Below are positions 25,893-35,129 of a stretch of DNA of 52,774 nt, in pieces. This stretch comes from Flavobacteriaceae bacterium. GTDB taxonomy: Bacteria > Bacteroidota > Bacteroidia > Flavobacteriales > Flavobacteriaceae. Made by a program: the position numbers and the translations under genes. The notes beneath the pieces are model-generated. The model saw only the letters and a program-made list of their open reading frames with translations. It was not told where the DNA came from and did not search any database. The stretch spans positions 1 through 52,774 of the forward strand of contig WGBX01000016.1 of assembly GCA_015494075.1 (NCBI GenBank). Direction: 5' to 3'. Each line of letters starts with the position of its first letter. The stretch's first letter is position 1.

Positions 25893-26363
25893 TTATTTTT
25901 TAAAATAGTAAATATATTTCTCATTTACACCGTCAACAATTTCTTCTATATAAAATGTAAGCTTGTCTGTGGTTAATGTTTCTACTTTTAAATCCAATGT
26001 TTCTGATGCTTTATTATTTGTAGGTATATAAAATACAGGCTGTTCAACCTTAGGCGGGGCTATTGGTGTTATCCTGATAATATCAGGAGAACCACTTATG
26101 TATTCCCATTCGTCTTGTTCATCAAGTATGCCCTCTCTATAAACAAATAAATCATGGTTTACTGCAAACAAAAATGTAAAAATAGACAAGTCTAATGTGT
26201 CAACCGCTGTACCATCTTCGTATGCAACAGCTTCAATTCCCTGCCATTCATGAGCTACTAATAATTCAGTTGGAGATGGTTCGACCGGATCATCGTCTTT
26301 ATCACAAGCGGTAAAAATTCCCATTACAACTAAGAAACTTAAAAATAATAGTGTTTTTTTCAT
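25893..26363 (-). CDS. Putative surface lipoprotein (156 aa)
   Basis: A 156-residue lipoprotein of unknown function. The signal peptide ends in the lipobox FTAC; after the Cys the run DKDDDP resembles the acidic surface-export signal of Bacteroidota lipoproteins. The rest is beta-rich (LLVAHEWQGIEAVAYEDG, LTFYIEEIVDGVNEKYIYYFKK), which would fit a lipocalin-like fold, but I cannot name a domain. It lies downstream of the TonB receptor gene (26484) in the same direction, with its own TAAATTTG element and a terminator. Confidence 0.8.
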   Translation of the reverse strand: MKKTLLFLSFLVVMGIFTACDKDDDPVEPSPTELLVAHEWQGIEAVAYEDGTAVDTLDLSIFTFLFAVNHDLFVYREGILDEQDEWEYISGSPDIIRITPIAPPKVEQPVFYIPTNNKASETLDLKVETLTTDKLTFYIEEIVDGVNEKYIYYFKK

Positions 26364-26383
26364 AATATTTAGTTTTTATGATG

Positions 26384-26391
26384 CAAATTTA
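26384..26391 (-). promoter_or_regulatory. -7 promoter element (TAAATTTG) of the lipoprotein gene
   Basis: TAAATTTG on the minus strand lies 20 bases before the lipoprotein ATG and matches TAnnTTTG. No -33 TTG is visible at the usual spacing. Confidence 0.45.
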
Positions 26392-26483
26392 AATATTATT
26401 AAACAGCTAATTAATTGCTTTTTATATCCTGTAAAGTTTACTTTATAAACTCTCAGGTTTATTTTACCAATAGCATTTTAATA

Positions 26484-28670
26484 TTAAAATGTCATATTAA
26501 TACCAATAATAATATTGCGGCCTTGATTAGGAATACCTTCTTCTCTTAAAACGGATAGATTAGAAACATAGGTTTGATTAAATAAATTATGAATACTCAG
26601 GTTTAAAATAGTTTTTGTTTTATGATACTGCATATTTATGCCCACACCTGTATTTATTAGCGTGTATGCCGGATAAACTGCTTCATTAGGGTTGTTTCGT
26701 GCTTTAAAAGTGTGATTAAATTCGGCAAACCAGTAATATTTTTGCCAAATTTTATGTGGTAATTTATTAGTTAATCTAATTTCATTTTTCCATTGATCCG
26801 CAGGAATTAAAGGCAAATACTCTCCTGTTTGTTTTTTTCCAACAACCATTTCAAAACTACTTTTGACATGCAACCAATCCCAAGGATGTGGATGAAAATG
26901 CAAACCTGCTTCCCCACCATACAAATAGGCATTGTCTTGTTGATAAGAATAAACCGGCAAAGAATCTATTTGATATGATAAAGGCTGCAAATATATATAC
27001 TTGTTTATATGGTTATAAAAGCCATTAACAAAAAATTCAATGTGTGTGCTATTATATTCCCAATTAAAATCTGCTTGTATATTTTGCTCATTTTTTAAAT
27101 CCGGATTTCCAATTTCTATTCGCCCTTCATGTTCGCCATTTGAAGTAAGCTCTGCCAAATTAGGTGCTCTAAAACCTGAGGCTAAATTAATTCGAAGCGT
27201 CATTTTTTCATTCAAATCTTGTTTGTAACCTAATGCACCGGAAAGACTTCCTGTATTTTTATCAAATCCAATTCGGGTAGCATCAATTGTTTCAGTATGA
27301 GTATTTCTAAAATCGTAACGTATGCCGCCTTGCAAAATGCTTTTATTAAAAGTCCGATTCACATTAGCAAAAACACCAACACTAAATATCTGGGCATCAG
27401 GAAGTAAAAAATGCTCGCCTGTATTAGAATTAGATTGCAACATCAGTTGTGTTCCTGTTATCCACTCCCAGTTTTGTTTTTTAGGTGCATACCATTTAAT
27501 ATCAGCATTAAATGTGTTAAGTGTCATATCAATGAAGGGGCGATCATTATTAATTAGTGCACGCCGTACATTTGAATAGCCCAAGTTGGTTTTAAAATGT
27601 GATTTGTTCAAACGAATATCGTTTTTCCAGCTAATATTATGAGTTGTTAAATCTTGGTATTTTCCGGTTATATCATAATTGGTTTTTTCTATACCAATGC
27701 CTGAGGCTAAGCCATTTAAAGTATGATTAAAATTATATCGCAAAGCTGTTTTATAGCCGGTTTTATGATAACCAATTCCTAATTTTAGATCCGTATCATT
27801 ATTGGCAGTATTCAAAACACTTTCACCGGATGGTATCAGATAATCTGCATTTTGTTTCCAACTTCCACGTGTAATAAACTGCCAATTATTTTTAGATGAT
27901 TTTACTCCAACACTCGTATGAATACCCTTAGTATTGCTAAAATATTTTCCATTAATATTATAAACTATTTGATTGTTTGGGGCAAACTTTTCCGGTATTA
28001 AATAAATAACTCCTCCTAAAGCATCCGAACCATAAAGTAAAGAAGCCGGGCCTTTGATCACTTCTACCCCTGATATTCCGGAAGGGTCAATCCCCATTCC
28101 GTGCTCTGCGCCAAATTGATAATTTTCAAGTCGTACCCCTTGATTATAAACTAAAACCCGGTTACCACTCAGACCTCTTATTACAGGTTTGGTAATAGCC
28201 GTGCCGGTACTTAAATTAGATACACCGGGAACTTGCGCTATACCTTCCATTATATTTTGCATACCTTTTTGTTCTAAGTTTGTCATACTTTTATGAGATA
28301 CCTTCATAACATTATCTTTCTGAAGCTTATTAAATCCCGTAGACACAATCACTTGATCTATCTCAAATACAGCTTCTTTCATCAGTATTTGTATTGTTTT
28401 ATAAGGCGTATCAAAATGAATTTTTTTATAAATTGTTTGATATCCTTGAGAATAAAACACAACTTCGATATCTGGCGTTTTAATATTTTCAAACTTAAAC
28501 CGCCCTTCTAAGTCTGACACGGTTTTTAAGTTTATTGCCGGTATATGTATATTAATGCCTGCTAAGGGCGCCTCTGTATCTGCATCCTTTATTGTCCCTG
28601 ATAAAGTATATTGTCCAAATGACGATGAAAAACTAAAAATGATAATAATAATTGCTATGATATTTTTCAT
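26484..28670 (-). CDS. TonB-dependent outer-membrane receptor (possible metal receptor)
   Basis: This 728-residue receptor has a signal peptide (to about SSFGQ), a CarboxypepD_reg-like domain (YTLSGTIKDADTEAPLAGIN) and a plug (PGVSNLSTGTAITKPVIRGL, EVIKGPASLLYGSDALGGVIY). A 22-stranded barrel ends in an aromatic residue (INMTF). The plug stretch YQFGAEHGMGIDPSGISG resembles receptors annotated for zinc or other metals. The small protein upstream with His and Cys clusters supports a metal substrate, but this is inference. It should work with TonB-ExbBD, which are not in this window. Confidence 0.92.
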   Translation of the reverse strand: MKNIIAIIIIIFSFSSSFGQYTLSGTIKDADTEAPLAGINIHIPAINLKTVSDLEGRFKFENIKTPDIEVVFYSQGYQTIYKKIHFDTPYKTIQILMKEAVFEIDQVIVSTGFNKLQKDNVMKVSHKSMTNLEQKGMQNIMEGIAQVPGVSNLSTGTAITKPVIRGLSGNRVLVYNQGVRLENYQFGAEHGMGIDPSGISGVEVIKGPASLLYGSDALGGVIYLIPEKFAPNNQIVYNINGKYFSNTKGIHTSVGVKSSKNNWQFITRGSWKQNADYLIPSGESVLNTANNDTDLKLGIGYHKTGYKTALRYNFNHTLNGLASGIGIEKTNYDITGKYQDLTTHNISWKNDIRLNKSHFKTNLGYSNVRRALINNDRPFIDMTLNTFNADIKWYAPKKQNWEWITGTQLMLQSNSNTGEHFLLPDAQIFSVGVFANVNRTFNKSILQGGIRYDFRNTHTETIDATRIGFDKNTGSLSGALGYKQDLNEKMTLRINLASGFRAPNLAELTSNGEHEGRIEIGNPDLKNEQNIQADFNWEYNSTHIEFFVNGFYNHINKYIYLQPLSYQIDSLPVYSYQQDNAYLYGGEAGLHFHPHPWDWLHVKSSFEMVVGKKQTGEYLPLIPADQWKNEIRLTNKLPHKIWQKYYWFAEFNHTFKARNNPNEAVYPAYTLINTGVGINMQYHKTKTILNLSIHNLFNQTYVSNLSVLREEGIPNQGRNIIIGINMTF

Positions 28671-28765
28671 AAGTTTTAATGTTTTAATTATAATGTAAAT
28701 CTGCCCTTCAAGATTTTTAGAAAAAAGAAGGCTAAATAAAATTGTTGGTATTCTATATCTTATGA

Positions 28766-28773
28766 CAAACCTA
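28766..28773 (-). promoter_or_regulatory. -7 promoter element (TAGGTTTG) of the TonB receptor gene
   Basis: TAGGTTTG on the minus strand matches TAnnTTTG and lies about 95 bases before the receptor ATG. A TTG at 28790-28792 is 16 bases upstream, shorter than the usual spacing, and lies inside the inverted repeat at 28780-28818. Confidence 0.4.
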
Positions 28774-28779
28774 TTATAC

Positions 28780-28818
28780 AGTTTTCACTCAATTAGTTGA
28801 ATTAATTAAGTGAAAACT
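28780..28818. repeat. Inverted repeat AGTTTTCACT-N19-AGTGAAAACT upstream of the TonB receptor
   Basis: Two perfect 10-base arms are separated by a 19-base AT-rich centre. There is no T run beside it on the minus strand, so it is not a clear terminator. It overlaps the -33 region of the receptor promoter, as an operator or RNA hairpin would. Confidence 0.6.
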
Positions 28819-28870
28819 TTATAGTTTAGCATAGAATTTTAAATAACCGATAAAAAATTGTATAATAAGA

Positions 28871-29194
28871 TTATGCACTTTTGGGAGGCGCTCTCAATAC
28901 AAACGTACGAAGGCTAAAGATATAAGGCTTTTGAGGTAATAAACTGTTTTTTTTAACCGAAGATTTTAGCTCTAAGGTTTGAAAAAAAAACACATTATAA
29001 ACTGAATGAAATTGAAAATGTTTGTGCAATGGCGCACATGAATTATCATAAACTGAATGAATAGTATCTGCGTTTTGATGATACAAAACACCATGACTAT
29101 TGTTAAAAGTATGTTCTAATTGCCAAAATGGCGGCACTATTAATACAAACAAAAGTAAACGTGTCAGAATAATATGTTTAGTTTTGTGTGCCAT
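28871..29194 (-). CDS. Small membrane-anchored protein beside the TonB receptor
   Basis: I do not recognise a named family. I chose the ATG at 29194 (MAHKTKHIILTRLLLFVLIVPPFWQLEHTF), which gives 107 residues and follows a TAATTTTG element; the track start at 29239 would precede it. An N-terminal hydrophobic segment is followed by a polar region with several His and one Cys (CAPLHKHFQFH) and a C terminus with LRAPP. Small proteins with a similar ending are, from memory, often found beside metal-type TonB receptors of Flavobacteriia. It lies about 200 bases upstream of the receptor. Confidence 0.6.
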   Translation of the reverse strand: MAHKTKHIILTRLLLFVLIVPPFWQLEHTFNNSHGVLYHQNADTIHSVYDNSCAPLHKHFQFHSVYNVFFFQTLELKSSVKKNSLLPQKPYIFSLRTFVLRAPPKSA

Positions 29195-29208
29195 AGAATT
29201 TATAAGAA

Positions 29209-29216
29209 CAAAATTA
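29209..29216 (-). promoter_or_regulatory. -7 promoter element (TAATTTTG) of the small His-containing protein gene
   Basis: TAATTTTG on the minus strand lies 14 bases before the ATG at 29194 and supports that start over the one at 29239. Confidence 0.45.
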
Positions 29217-29276
29217 CAAATAAAATCAAAAGCAGCCACCTAAAAGGTGACTGCCGAAATACTGTTTAATAAAAAT

Positions 29277-29612
29277 TTAACGTCTGTTTTTCCGTTTATA
29301 TTCATAATCTTTTCTTTCGAGCTCATACTGCCGTTTGACGGCTTTTTTAAATTCATTAAATAAGCTACGAAGTGCTTTTAACACATCTTTGTTTTCTTCT
29401 GCAATAAGGATTTTTTTACTTTTCAAATCAATAGAAGCACTTACCGTATAAGTTTTTGCTGACTTATTAATTATAACTTCTAATGTTAAATCTTTGTCAT
29501 ACTTCTTAAATAAATTTTGATAAAAATCCAGTTTCTCTTGACAGATTTCCTCAGCTTCATTACGGAAAGGCTCTTCAACCTCTTTTAAATTTTTAATAAT
29601 TAATTTTACCAT
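29277..29612 (-). CDS. HPF/RaiA-like ribosome-associated protein (putative)
   Basis: The 111-residue protein resembles the ribosome hibernation-promoting factor family, which binds the small subunit in stressed cells. The pattern is LTLEVIINKSAKTYTVSASIDLKSKKILIAEENKDVLKALRSLFNEFKKAVKRQ, a beta-strand pair, an acidic turn and a long basic helix, with the tail EYKRKNRR. The N terminus is less typical. It follows the HdeD-like gene by 3 bases, forming a two-gene operon. An HPF call by shape only; other small RNA-binding proteins remain possible. Confidence 0.6.
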   Translation of the reverse strand: MVKLIIKNLKEVEEPFRNEAEEICQEKLDFYQNLFKKYDKDLTLEVIINKSAKTYTVSASIDLKSKKILIAEENKDVLKALRSLFNEFKKAVKRQYELERKDYEYKRKNRR

Positions 29613-29615
29613 GTT

Positions 29616-30182
29616 TTATCCTTTAAATGCTTTATCTAATTTTTTCAATTCTAAACCGAAAGAAATTGACATTAAGCCTGTTAAGAATGCAGCAAAACTG
29701 ACTAGATATACTGCACTAAACATACCAATAATCGGATTTAAAATTATTATAAAAGCAGCAATTAAAACAAAGATACCTCCTAATAAAGTCCAGCCCCAAT
29801 TTTTCATTCCCATATCTTTCATTACAAAGGCAAAACTAATGCGTGAAATACCGATAAAAGTAAACCAAAATCCTAGATATAAGACTAAAGCTCTTGCTGC
29901 TAAGGCCGGTTGAAATAAAAGATAAGCACCTAAGGCCATTTCAATTAACCCAAACATTAAATACCAAAGCCAGCCTTTAAATGATGATCTGTTTCTTATT
30001 GCAAAAACAAAGTTTAAACCACCATAAACGAATAAACCCCATCCGAATAATATAGCTAAGCCTGCGAATGAGGCGATAGGGAAAAAGATCATTAATAGTG
30101 CACCTATTATTAATAATGAACCTGTCAATACAGGCATCCACCAATGTTTTACATTTGCTTGTAATTTGTAAATTGCTTCCAT
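29616..30182 (-). CDS. HdeD/DUF308 family membrane protein
   Basis: The 188-residue protein has about six membrane helices with the alternating glycine-rich pattern of HdeD/DUF308 proteins: WWMPVLTGSLLIIGALLMIFFP, WGLFVYGGLNFVFAI, GLIEMALGAYLLFQP, GFWFTFIGISRISFAF and others. Enterobacterial HdeD is linked to acid resistance; the role here is unknown. It is the first gene of an operon with the HPF-like gene. A TAGTTTTG element lies upstream. Confidence 0.9.
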   Translation of the reverse strand: MEAIYKLQANVKHWWMPVLTGSLLIIGALLMIFFPIASFAGLAILFGWGLFVYGGLNFVFAIRNRSSFKGWLWYLMFGLIEMALGAYLLFQPALAARALVLYLGFWFTFIGISRISFAFVMKDMGMKNWGWTLLGGIFVLIAAFIIILNPIIGMFSAVYLVSFAAFLTGLMSISFGLELKKLDKAFKG

Positions 30183-30244
30183 AATTTTTGTTTTTAGTTT
30201 TTAGTTATTAATTATATCTGTGTTTTAGTTTGCAACAAATATTC

Positions 30245-30252
30245 CAAAACTA
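30245..30252 (-). promoter_or_regulatory. -7 promoter element (TAGTTTTG) of the hdeD-like operon
   Basis: TAGTTTTG on the minus strand matches TAnnTTTG and lies about 63 bases before the ATG. The -33 half is not seen. Confidence 0.4.
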
Positions 30253-30317
30253 TAAAACAGTCATTATGTCCCTTTAAGCTGTCCTTTTGACGTTAAAACC
30301 AGCAATTTGACATAAAA

Positions 30318-30339
30318 AAAGCCGGCCATAGCCGACTTT
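30318..30339 (-). terminator. Hairpin terminator after murF
   Basis: On the minus strand AAAGTCGGC-TATG-GCCGGCTTT forms a 9-bp stem with one G-U pair followed by a run of T. It lies 19 bases after the murF stop. Confidence 0.88.
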
Positions 30340-30357
30340 ATATAAAGAATATATGTC

Positions 30358-31638
30358 TTATTGTTTAGAAAGTATTTTTTCTAAAGCCATACCCCGTGAT
30401 CCTTTGATAAGTAGAGTTGTGTCTCTTAAATTCTCTAATATATTTTGATTAATAAAATCTTGTGTGGTCTCAAATTTAGGGAAATCTGTTTTAGTTTTAG
30501 CAAAATTAGATCCAATTAAATAAGCTTCAATTCCCATTTTTTTTACCAAATCGGCAATAGCTTGATGTTCTTTTGCCGCAGCTTCTCCCAATTCAAACAT
30601 ATCGCCTAAAATAGCCATTTTTTTTGATCCGGTCATTTGATGTAAACTTTCTAATGCAACCTTCATACTCGTCGGGTTGGCATTATAAGCATCCAAAATG
30701 ATAAGATTCCCATTTTGTTCTATTATTTCAGAACGCATATCTTTAGGAACAAAATTTTCTAATGCTACTTTAATCTCATTATCAGATAAGCCAAAATATT
30801 TGCCTACAGTAATAGCGTATCCAATATTTGAAAGGTTATATTTACCATTTAATTTGGTTTGGATATCTGTATTATTTAAACGTATTTTTAAAGGGCCTGT
30901 ACCTGAAATATCCTTTAATTGGACAGTAGCTTCCGGATAATTTAGGTAACTAAATCCAACTATTTGTGCCGCTTCTGCTGCTTTTATAATTTCGGGGGCG
31001 TCAAAATTGACAAAAAGCACGCCGCCTTTTTGACGGACATGGTCAAAAAGTGCTTTTTTTTCTTTCAACACACCATCTTTATTTTTAAATGAAGCTAAGT
31101 GCGCTTTGCCTATACCGGTAATAATACCAAAATCAGGATCAGCAATTTTTGCTAAGGTTTCTATTTCTCCAAAATTATTAGACCCCATTTCAATTATTGC
31201 CACATCAGTATCTTCGGGGATTTCCAATAAACTCAAAGGTACTCCAATATGATTATTTAGGTTTTTAAATGTCGCTGCTGTATTATATTTTTGAGCTAAA
31301 ACCGCATTAACCAACTCTTTGGTTGTAGTTTTGCCGTTACTTCCGGTGATACCAATAGTTGGCATTCCAACATAATGCCTATGAAAATTTCCAAAATCTT
31401 GTAATGCCTTTAATGTGTTTTCAACAAGAAAATACCTTTTATTTTTCAATTTGGGATTGTCAACCACTGCAATATGTGCTCCTTTATCTAAGGCTTCTTT
31501 GGCAAAATTGTTACCATCAAATTTCTTACCTTTTAAAGCCCAAAAAATATCCCCTTCTTGCACAGTTTTACTATTATGAGTGATTTTCGGGTGTGTTAGA
31601 AAAATTTCATGTAATTCTTTAAGTTCTTTCTCTGTCAT
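30358..31638 (-). CDS. murF: UDP-N-acetylmuramoyl-tripeptide--D-alanyl-D-alanine ligase
   Basis: MurF adds D-Ala-D-Ala to the UDP-MurNAc-tripeptide in the cytosol, the last cytoplasmic peptide step of peptidoglycan synthesis. The 426-residue protein has the Mur ligase P-loop [15 protein letters not shown] (about residue 95), [13 protein letters not shown], and the C-terminal [18 protein letters not shown] and [12 protein letters not shown] motifs. Its N-terminal 20 bases overlap the 3' end of fbp, so the two are probably coupled. Confidence 0.97.
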   Translation of the reverse strand: MTEKELKELHEIFLTHPKITHNSKTVQEGDIFWALKGKKFDGNNFAKEALDKGAHIAVVDNPKLKNKRYFLVENTLKALQDFGNFHRHYVGMPTIGITGSNGKTTTKELVNAVLAQKYNTAATFKNLNNHIGVPLSLLEIPEDTDVAIIEMGSNNFGEIETLAKIADPDFGIITGIGKAHLASFKNKDGVLKEKKALFDHVRQKGGVLFVNFDAPEIIKAAEAAQIVGFSYLNYPEATVQLKDISGTGPLKIRLNNTDIQTKLNGKYNLSNIGYAITVGKYFGLSDNEIKVALENFVPKDMRSEIIEQNGNLIILDAYNANPTSMKVALESLHQMTGSKKMAILGDMFELGEAAAKEHQAIADLVKKMGIEAYLIGSNFAKTKTDFPKFETTQDFINQNILENLRDTTLLIKGSRGMALEKILSKQ

Positions 31639-32635
31639 ATTTTTTTATATATTTTTCAATTTTTTGTACCATTTCTGTATTTCCGACATAAAAAGGCACG
31701 CGTTGGTGCAAAGTTTCCGGACTTAATGTCATAATACGTTGATGTCCGTTTGAGGCTTTCCCTCCGGCTTGCTCTGCCAAAAATGCTATTGGATTACATT
31801 CATATAGTAAGCGTAATTTACCATCAGGATAACGACTTGAATTAGGATATAAATAGACACCGCCTTTTATCATATTACGATGAAAATCTGATACTAATGA
31901 TCCTATATATCGCGATGTGTAAGGACGATCAGCTTCTTCTTCTTGGCAATATTTGATAAATTTTTTAATGCCTTTTGGAAAATGTCGATAATTTCCTTCA
32001 TTAATAGAATAAATTCTACCTTTTTTTGGAAAATGCATGTCAGGATGCGAGAGGTAAAAAACACCCAATGCCGGATTAAGCGTAAAACCATTTACACCAT
32101 GACCAGTGGTGTAAACAAGCATAGTAGAAGTTCCGTAAATTACATAGCCTGCTGCTATTTGATTAACGCCGGGCTGTAAAAAATCATTCTTAGTTACGGG
32201 TTGTCCCACCGGACTTATACGTCTGTAAATTGAAAAAATGGTACCAACCGATACATTGACATCAATATTTGAAGAGCCATCAAGAGGGTCCATCAATACA
32301 ATATATTTGTTATTATTTCCTTGGTCTTTACCAACTATATTAATATAAGAGTCTTCCTCTTCAGATGCAATACCACAAACAATTTCACGATTGACCAAAG
32401 CTTGAATAAAGACTTTATTGGCAAAAACATCAAGTTTTTGTTGTTGCTCTCCTTGAATATTTTCATTTTCAGCTGCACCAATAATATCTACTAAGCCGGC
32501 TTTATTTACTTCATGATTCACAACTTTGGCTGCCAATCTGATGGAATTAAGCAAACTACTTAATTCTCCTGTTGAATATGGAAAATGCGTTTGCCTGTCA
32601 ATAATAAATTCACCTAAGGTGATATGTTGTTTCAT
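31619..32635 (-). CDS. fbp: Class 1 fructose-1,6-bisphosphatase
   Basis: Removes the 1-phosphate of fructose-1,6-bisphosphate in gluconeogenesis. The 338-residue protein carries the metal-binding motif [28 protein letters not shown] and [14 protein letters not shown], typical of class 1 enzymes, and a normal length. It overlaps murF by 20 bases and follows the TonB receptor gene by 12 bases. Confidence 0.97.
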   Translation of the reverse strand: MKQHITLGEFIIDRQTHFPYSTGELSSLLNSIRLAAKVVNHEVNKAGLVDIIGAAENENIQGEQQQKLDVFANKVFIQALVNREIVCGIASEEEDSYINIVGKDQGNNNKYIVLMDPLDGSSNIDVNVSVGTIFSIYRRISPVGQPVTKNDFLQPGVNQIAAGYVIYGTSTMLVYTTGHGVNGFTLNPALGVFYLSHPDMHFPKKGRIYSINEGNYRHFPKGIKKFIKYCQEEEADRPYTSRYIGSLVSDFHRNMIKGGVYLYPNSSRYPDGKLRLLYECNPIAFLAEQAGGKASNGHQRIMTLSPETLHQRVPFYVGNTEMVQKIEKYIKKYDRERT

Positions 32636-32647
32636 GAGAAATGATAT

Positions 32648-35098
32648 TTAAAAATGTGTCACAATCTGAAATTTTAAATTACGCCCCGGGGCACTTATTG
32701 CTGAAGCAAATTCTTTATAATGAATATCAAAAATATTTTCTACCGCTACATCTACTGAAAAGTTTTTATTAAAATGATAAGTTCCATACCAATTAAATAT
32801 TTGCCATTTAGGAAAGCCTAAATATTCACCGGTTACAGGATCAATCGGTGATTCTTCAATATTATCAACGCCTCCTATTATATCATAAGTATCAAGTGAT
32901 TTTTCCAACATGAACCGATATTGTAATGCAGTTTCAAAATTGACATATTTGTAAGTTAACTTTGTATTACCATACACCGGTGGAATAGAAGGCAATGGAC
33001 GTTGCTGATCAAGCATGCGGCCATGTGTATAAAAAACTCCGCCTGACAAACTCCAATTATGAGTTAATTTACCATCAAAACTTATTGAGCCGCCATATAT
33101 TTCAGCATCTCCTAAATTAACATTTGCATAAGTATCAACCCATTCTCCATCATATAGAATTTGCGTTTGTCCGGGTTGCAATTCAAATTTATCGCGAGCG
33201 ATGTAATCATATAAATAGGAATAAAAAAATCCTGCCGATATACTAAATTTATGACGGTTAAAATAACGGGTAATAGCTGTTTCACCGTTATAAGCATATT
33301 CAGGATCAAGAAAAACATTGGGGACCACAACTTTGCCGTTTTTTTCTCTAATCTTACCAATATCATCGACATTAGGCGAACGAAAACCGGAAGACAATAA
33401 GAAGTTGAATTTCCAATTTTCAGGTGTAAAAATATAGCTTACATCTCCGGTAAAAGCAAAGTTTGCCAATTCATTGACATTATAAGGTAGTGTAATGAAT
33501 GTGTTATCCTCCCAGATTACACTTACATAAGTTTGTGTAAATCTAAGTCCGGCATTAAAACTGGATTTTTTATTGAGAATATATTTATAATTGGCATACG
33601 CTGCCAAACTGGAATAGTGACTTCCGCCATCCGGATAGCGAGTTGGTACCGGTGGTCCGTCTGTATATCCGACAATATCATGTCCATCTACCTGCAAAAT
33701 TTTACTATAGGCATTAGATTTTACCTCGTTATATGTGGCTTCCAGTCCGTAAGAAAAAATCTTTGAAGCAGTAAATTTGGTATTAAAATCGGCATTTAAA
33801 GAATAAACCTTGACATTTTCTTCCTGATAATTTCGAGTAAAGCTTCCAAATTTACGATAAATACGGCTTTCATCCCAATCTTGATAAGCTAAAACAATAT
33901 TTGCTTTTTTAAGCCATTTGGTATCGAAATTTAATCTTAATTGTGGTGAAATAAGTAATCGCTTAGCAGGCCCATATCGCCATTCAGCATATTTTAAAGT
34001 CCCATCTTTGGTCTCTGTAAGTTTATCAAAACGGTTGACATCTGAGGTCAGATTTAATTGAGTTTCAAAAATAAATTCATTATCATTTCCAAAAGCATAA
34101 ACGGTTTTTTGAAAAAAATCTTGCTGTGAAAAGGCTGTGTTTGGCTGAATAGATTTATCGGTATTTTCAACTGGTTCTGCGTCAAAATATGTTTCAGTAT
34201 TAGTAGAATAGAAATCAATGATGCCCCAATCAGAATAGCCATGCTGACGGTTAGTACCCATACGTATATTACCAAAATCACTATATGAAAAGGCTAAAGT
34301 ACTAGCCCATTTTCTAAAACTTAAATCGGTATTAAAGTGAAAAGATGTTTCATCGGTTGCAGAAGCATACCTTGCTATTGCACCACCTGAAATAGATTCA
34401 TAATTATTTATTATAGGTGTTTTGGTATAAAAATTAATCACCCCTCCTAAGGCGTCCGAACCGTAGATTGCAGAAGGCCCATAAATGATTTCTGTACGGT
34501 CAAGAATAAGAGGATTGATACTAATAGCCGTATGCAAATGGCCTGTACGAGAAATAGCATTATTCAAACGTATACCATCCATGACTAAAAGGACACGGTT
34601 GGCTTCCAAGCCTCTTATAATAGGACTCCCCGCACCTCCTTGTGTTTTTTGCACAACTATATTTCCGGCCGATTCTAATAAATCGGCAGTTGTTGCAGGT
34701 TGTATTTTTAATGTTTCATTATAATCTATTACTTTTACTTGTTTGGCTATTGATTTTTTTGAACTTTTCGTTCTTGATACAGATAAAATAACATTATCGA
34801 GTTTCTGATATTTTTTTATTAATTCGACTGTGAAGTTGTTCTTAATAATTTCTGCCTTAGTTACTTCATAAGGTTCATAAAGCGGGTGCTCAAATATTAT
34901 AGTATCTTTTTTCTTAAAATTTCTAATATTAACAATACCATTGTCATTGGTATGAAATATATATACATCATCGGTACTCAAGACGGTAACATTAGTAATT
35001 GGAAAACTATTTTCCATATCAATTACAACAATATCTTGGGCTTTGAGTGTTGAAATAAATAAGAATATCGCTATATAAAAAAGTAATTTTCTTTTCAT
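32648..35098 (-). CDS. TonB-dependent outer-membrane receptor (substrate unknown)
   Basis: An 816-residue receptor with a signal peptide (MKRKLLFYIAIFLFISTLKAQ), a short N-terminal beta domain instead of a full carboxypeptidase-like one (residues 22-95), a plug (TTADLLESAGNIVVQKTQGG, EIIYGPSAIYGSDALGGVINF) and a C-terminal barrel ending in IVTHF with an aromatic last residue. It may be co-transcribed with fbp and murF. No neighbouring genes reveal the substrate. Confidence 0.93.
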   Translation of the reverse strand: MKRKLLFYIAIFLFISTLKAQDIVVIDMENSFPITNVTVLSTDDVYIFHTNDNGIVNIRNFKKKDTIIFEHPLYEPYEVTKAEIIKNNFTVELIKKYQKLDNVILSVSRTKSSKKSIAKQVKVIDYNETLKIQPATTADLLESAGNIVVQKTQGGAGSPIIRGLEANRVLLVMDGIRLNNAISRTGHLHTAISINPLILDRTEIIYGPSAIYGSDALGGVINFYTKTPIINNYESISGGAIARYASATDETSFHFNTDLSFRKWASTLAFSYSDFGNIRMGTNRQHGYSDWGIIDFYSTNTETYFDAEPVENTDKSIQPNTAFSQQDFFQKTVYAFGNDNEFIFETQLNLTSDVNRFDKLTETKDGTLKYAEWRYGPAKRLLISPQLRLNFDTKWLKKANIVLAYQDWDESRIYRKFGSFTRNYQEENVKVYSLNADFNTKFTASKIFSYGLEATYNEVKSNAYSKILQVDGHDIVGYTDGPPVPTRYPDGGSHYSSLAAYANYKYILNKKSSFNAGLRFTQTYVSVIWEDNTFITLPYNVNELANFAFTGDVSYIFTPENWKFNFLLSSGFRSPNVDDIGKIREKNGKVVVPNVFLDPEYAYNGETAITRYFNRHKFSISAGFFYSYLYDYIARDKFELQPGQTQILYDGEWVDTYANVNLGDAEIYGGSISFDGKLTHNWSLSGGVFYTHGRMLDQQRPLPSIPPVYGNTKLTYKYVNFETALQYRFMLEKSLDTYDIIGGVDNIEESPIDPVTGEYLGFPKWQIFNWYGTYHFNKNFSVDVAVENIFDIHYKEFASAISAPGRNLKFQIVTHF

Positions 35099-35115
35099 GG
35101 TAAGTTAAATTGAGA

Positions 35116-35123
35116 CAAATTTA
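35116..35123 (-). promoter_or_regulatory. -7 promoter element (TAAATTTG) of the TonB receptor-fbp-murF genes
   Basis: TAAATTTG on the minus strand lies 17 bases before the receptor ATG and matches TAnnTTTG. A -33 TTG is not seen at the usual spacing. Confidence 0.45.
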
Positions 35124-35129
35124 GATAAA

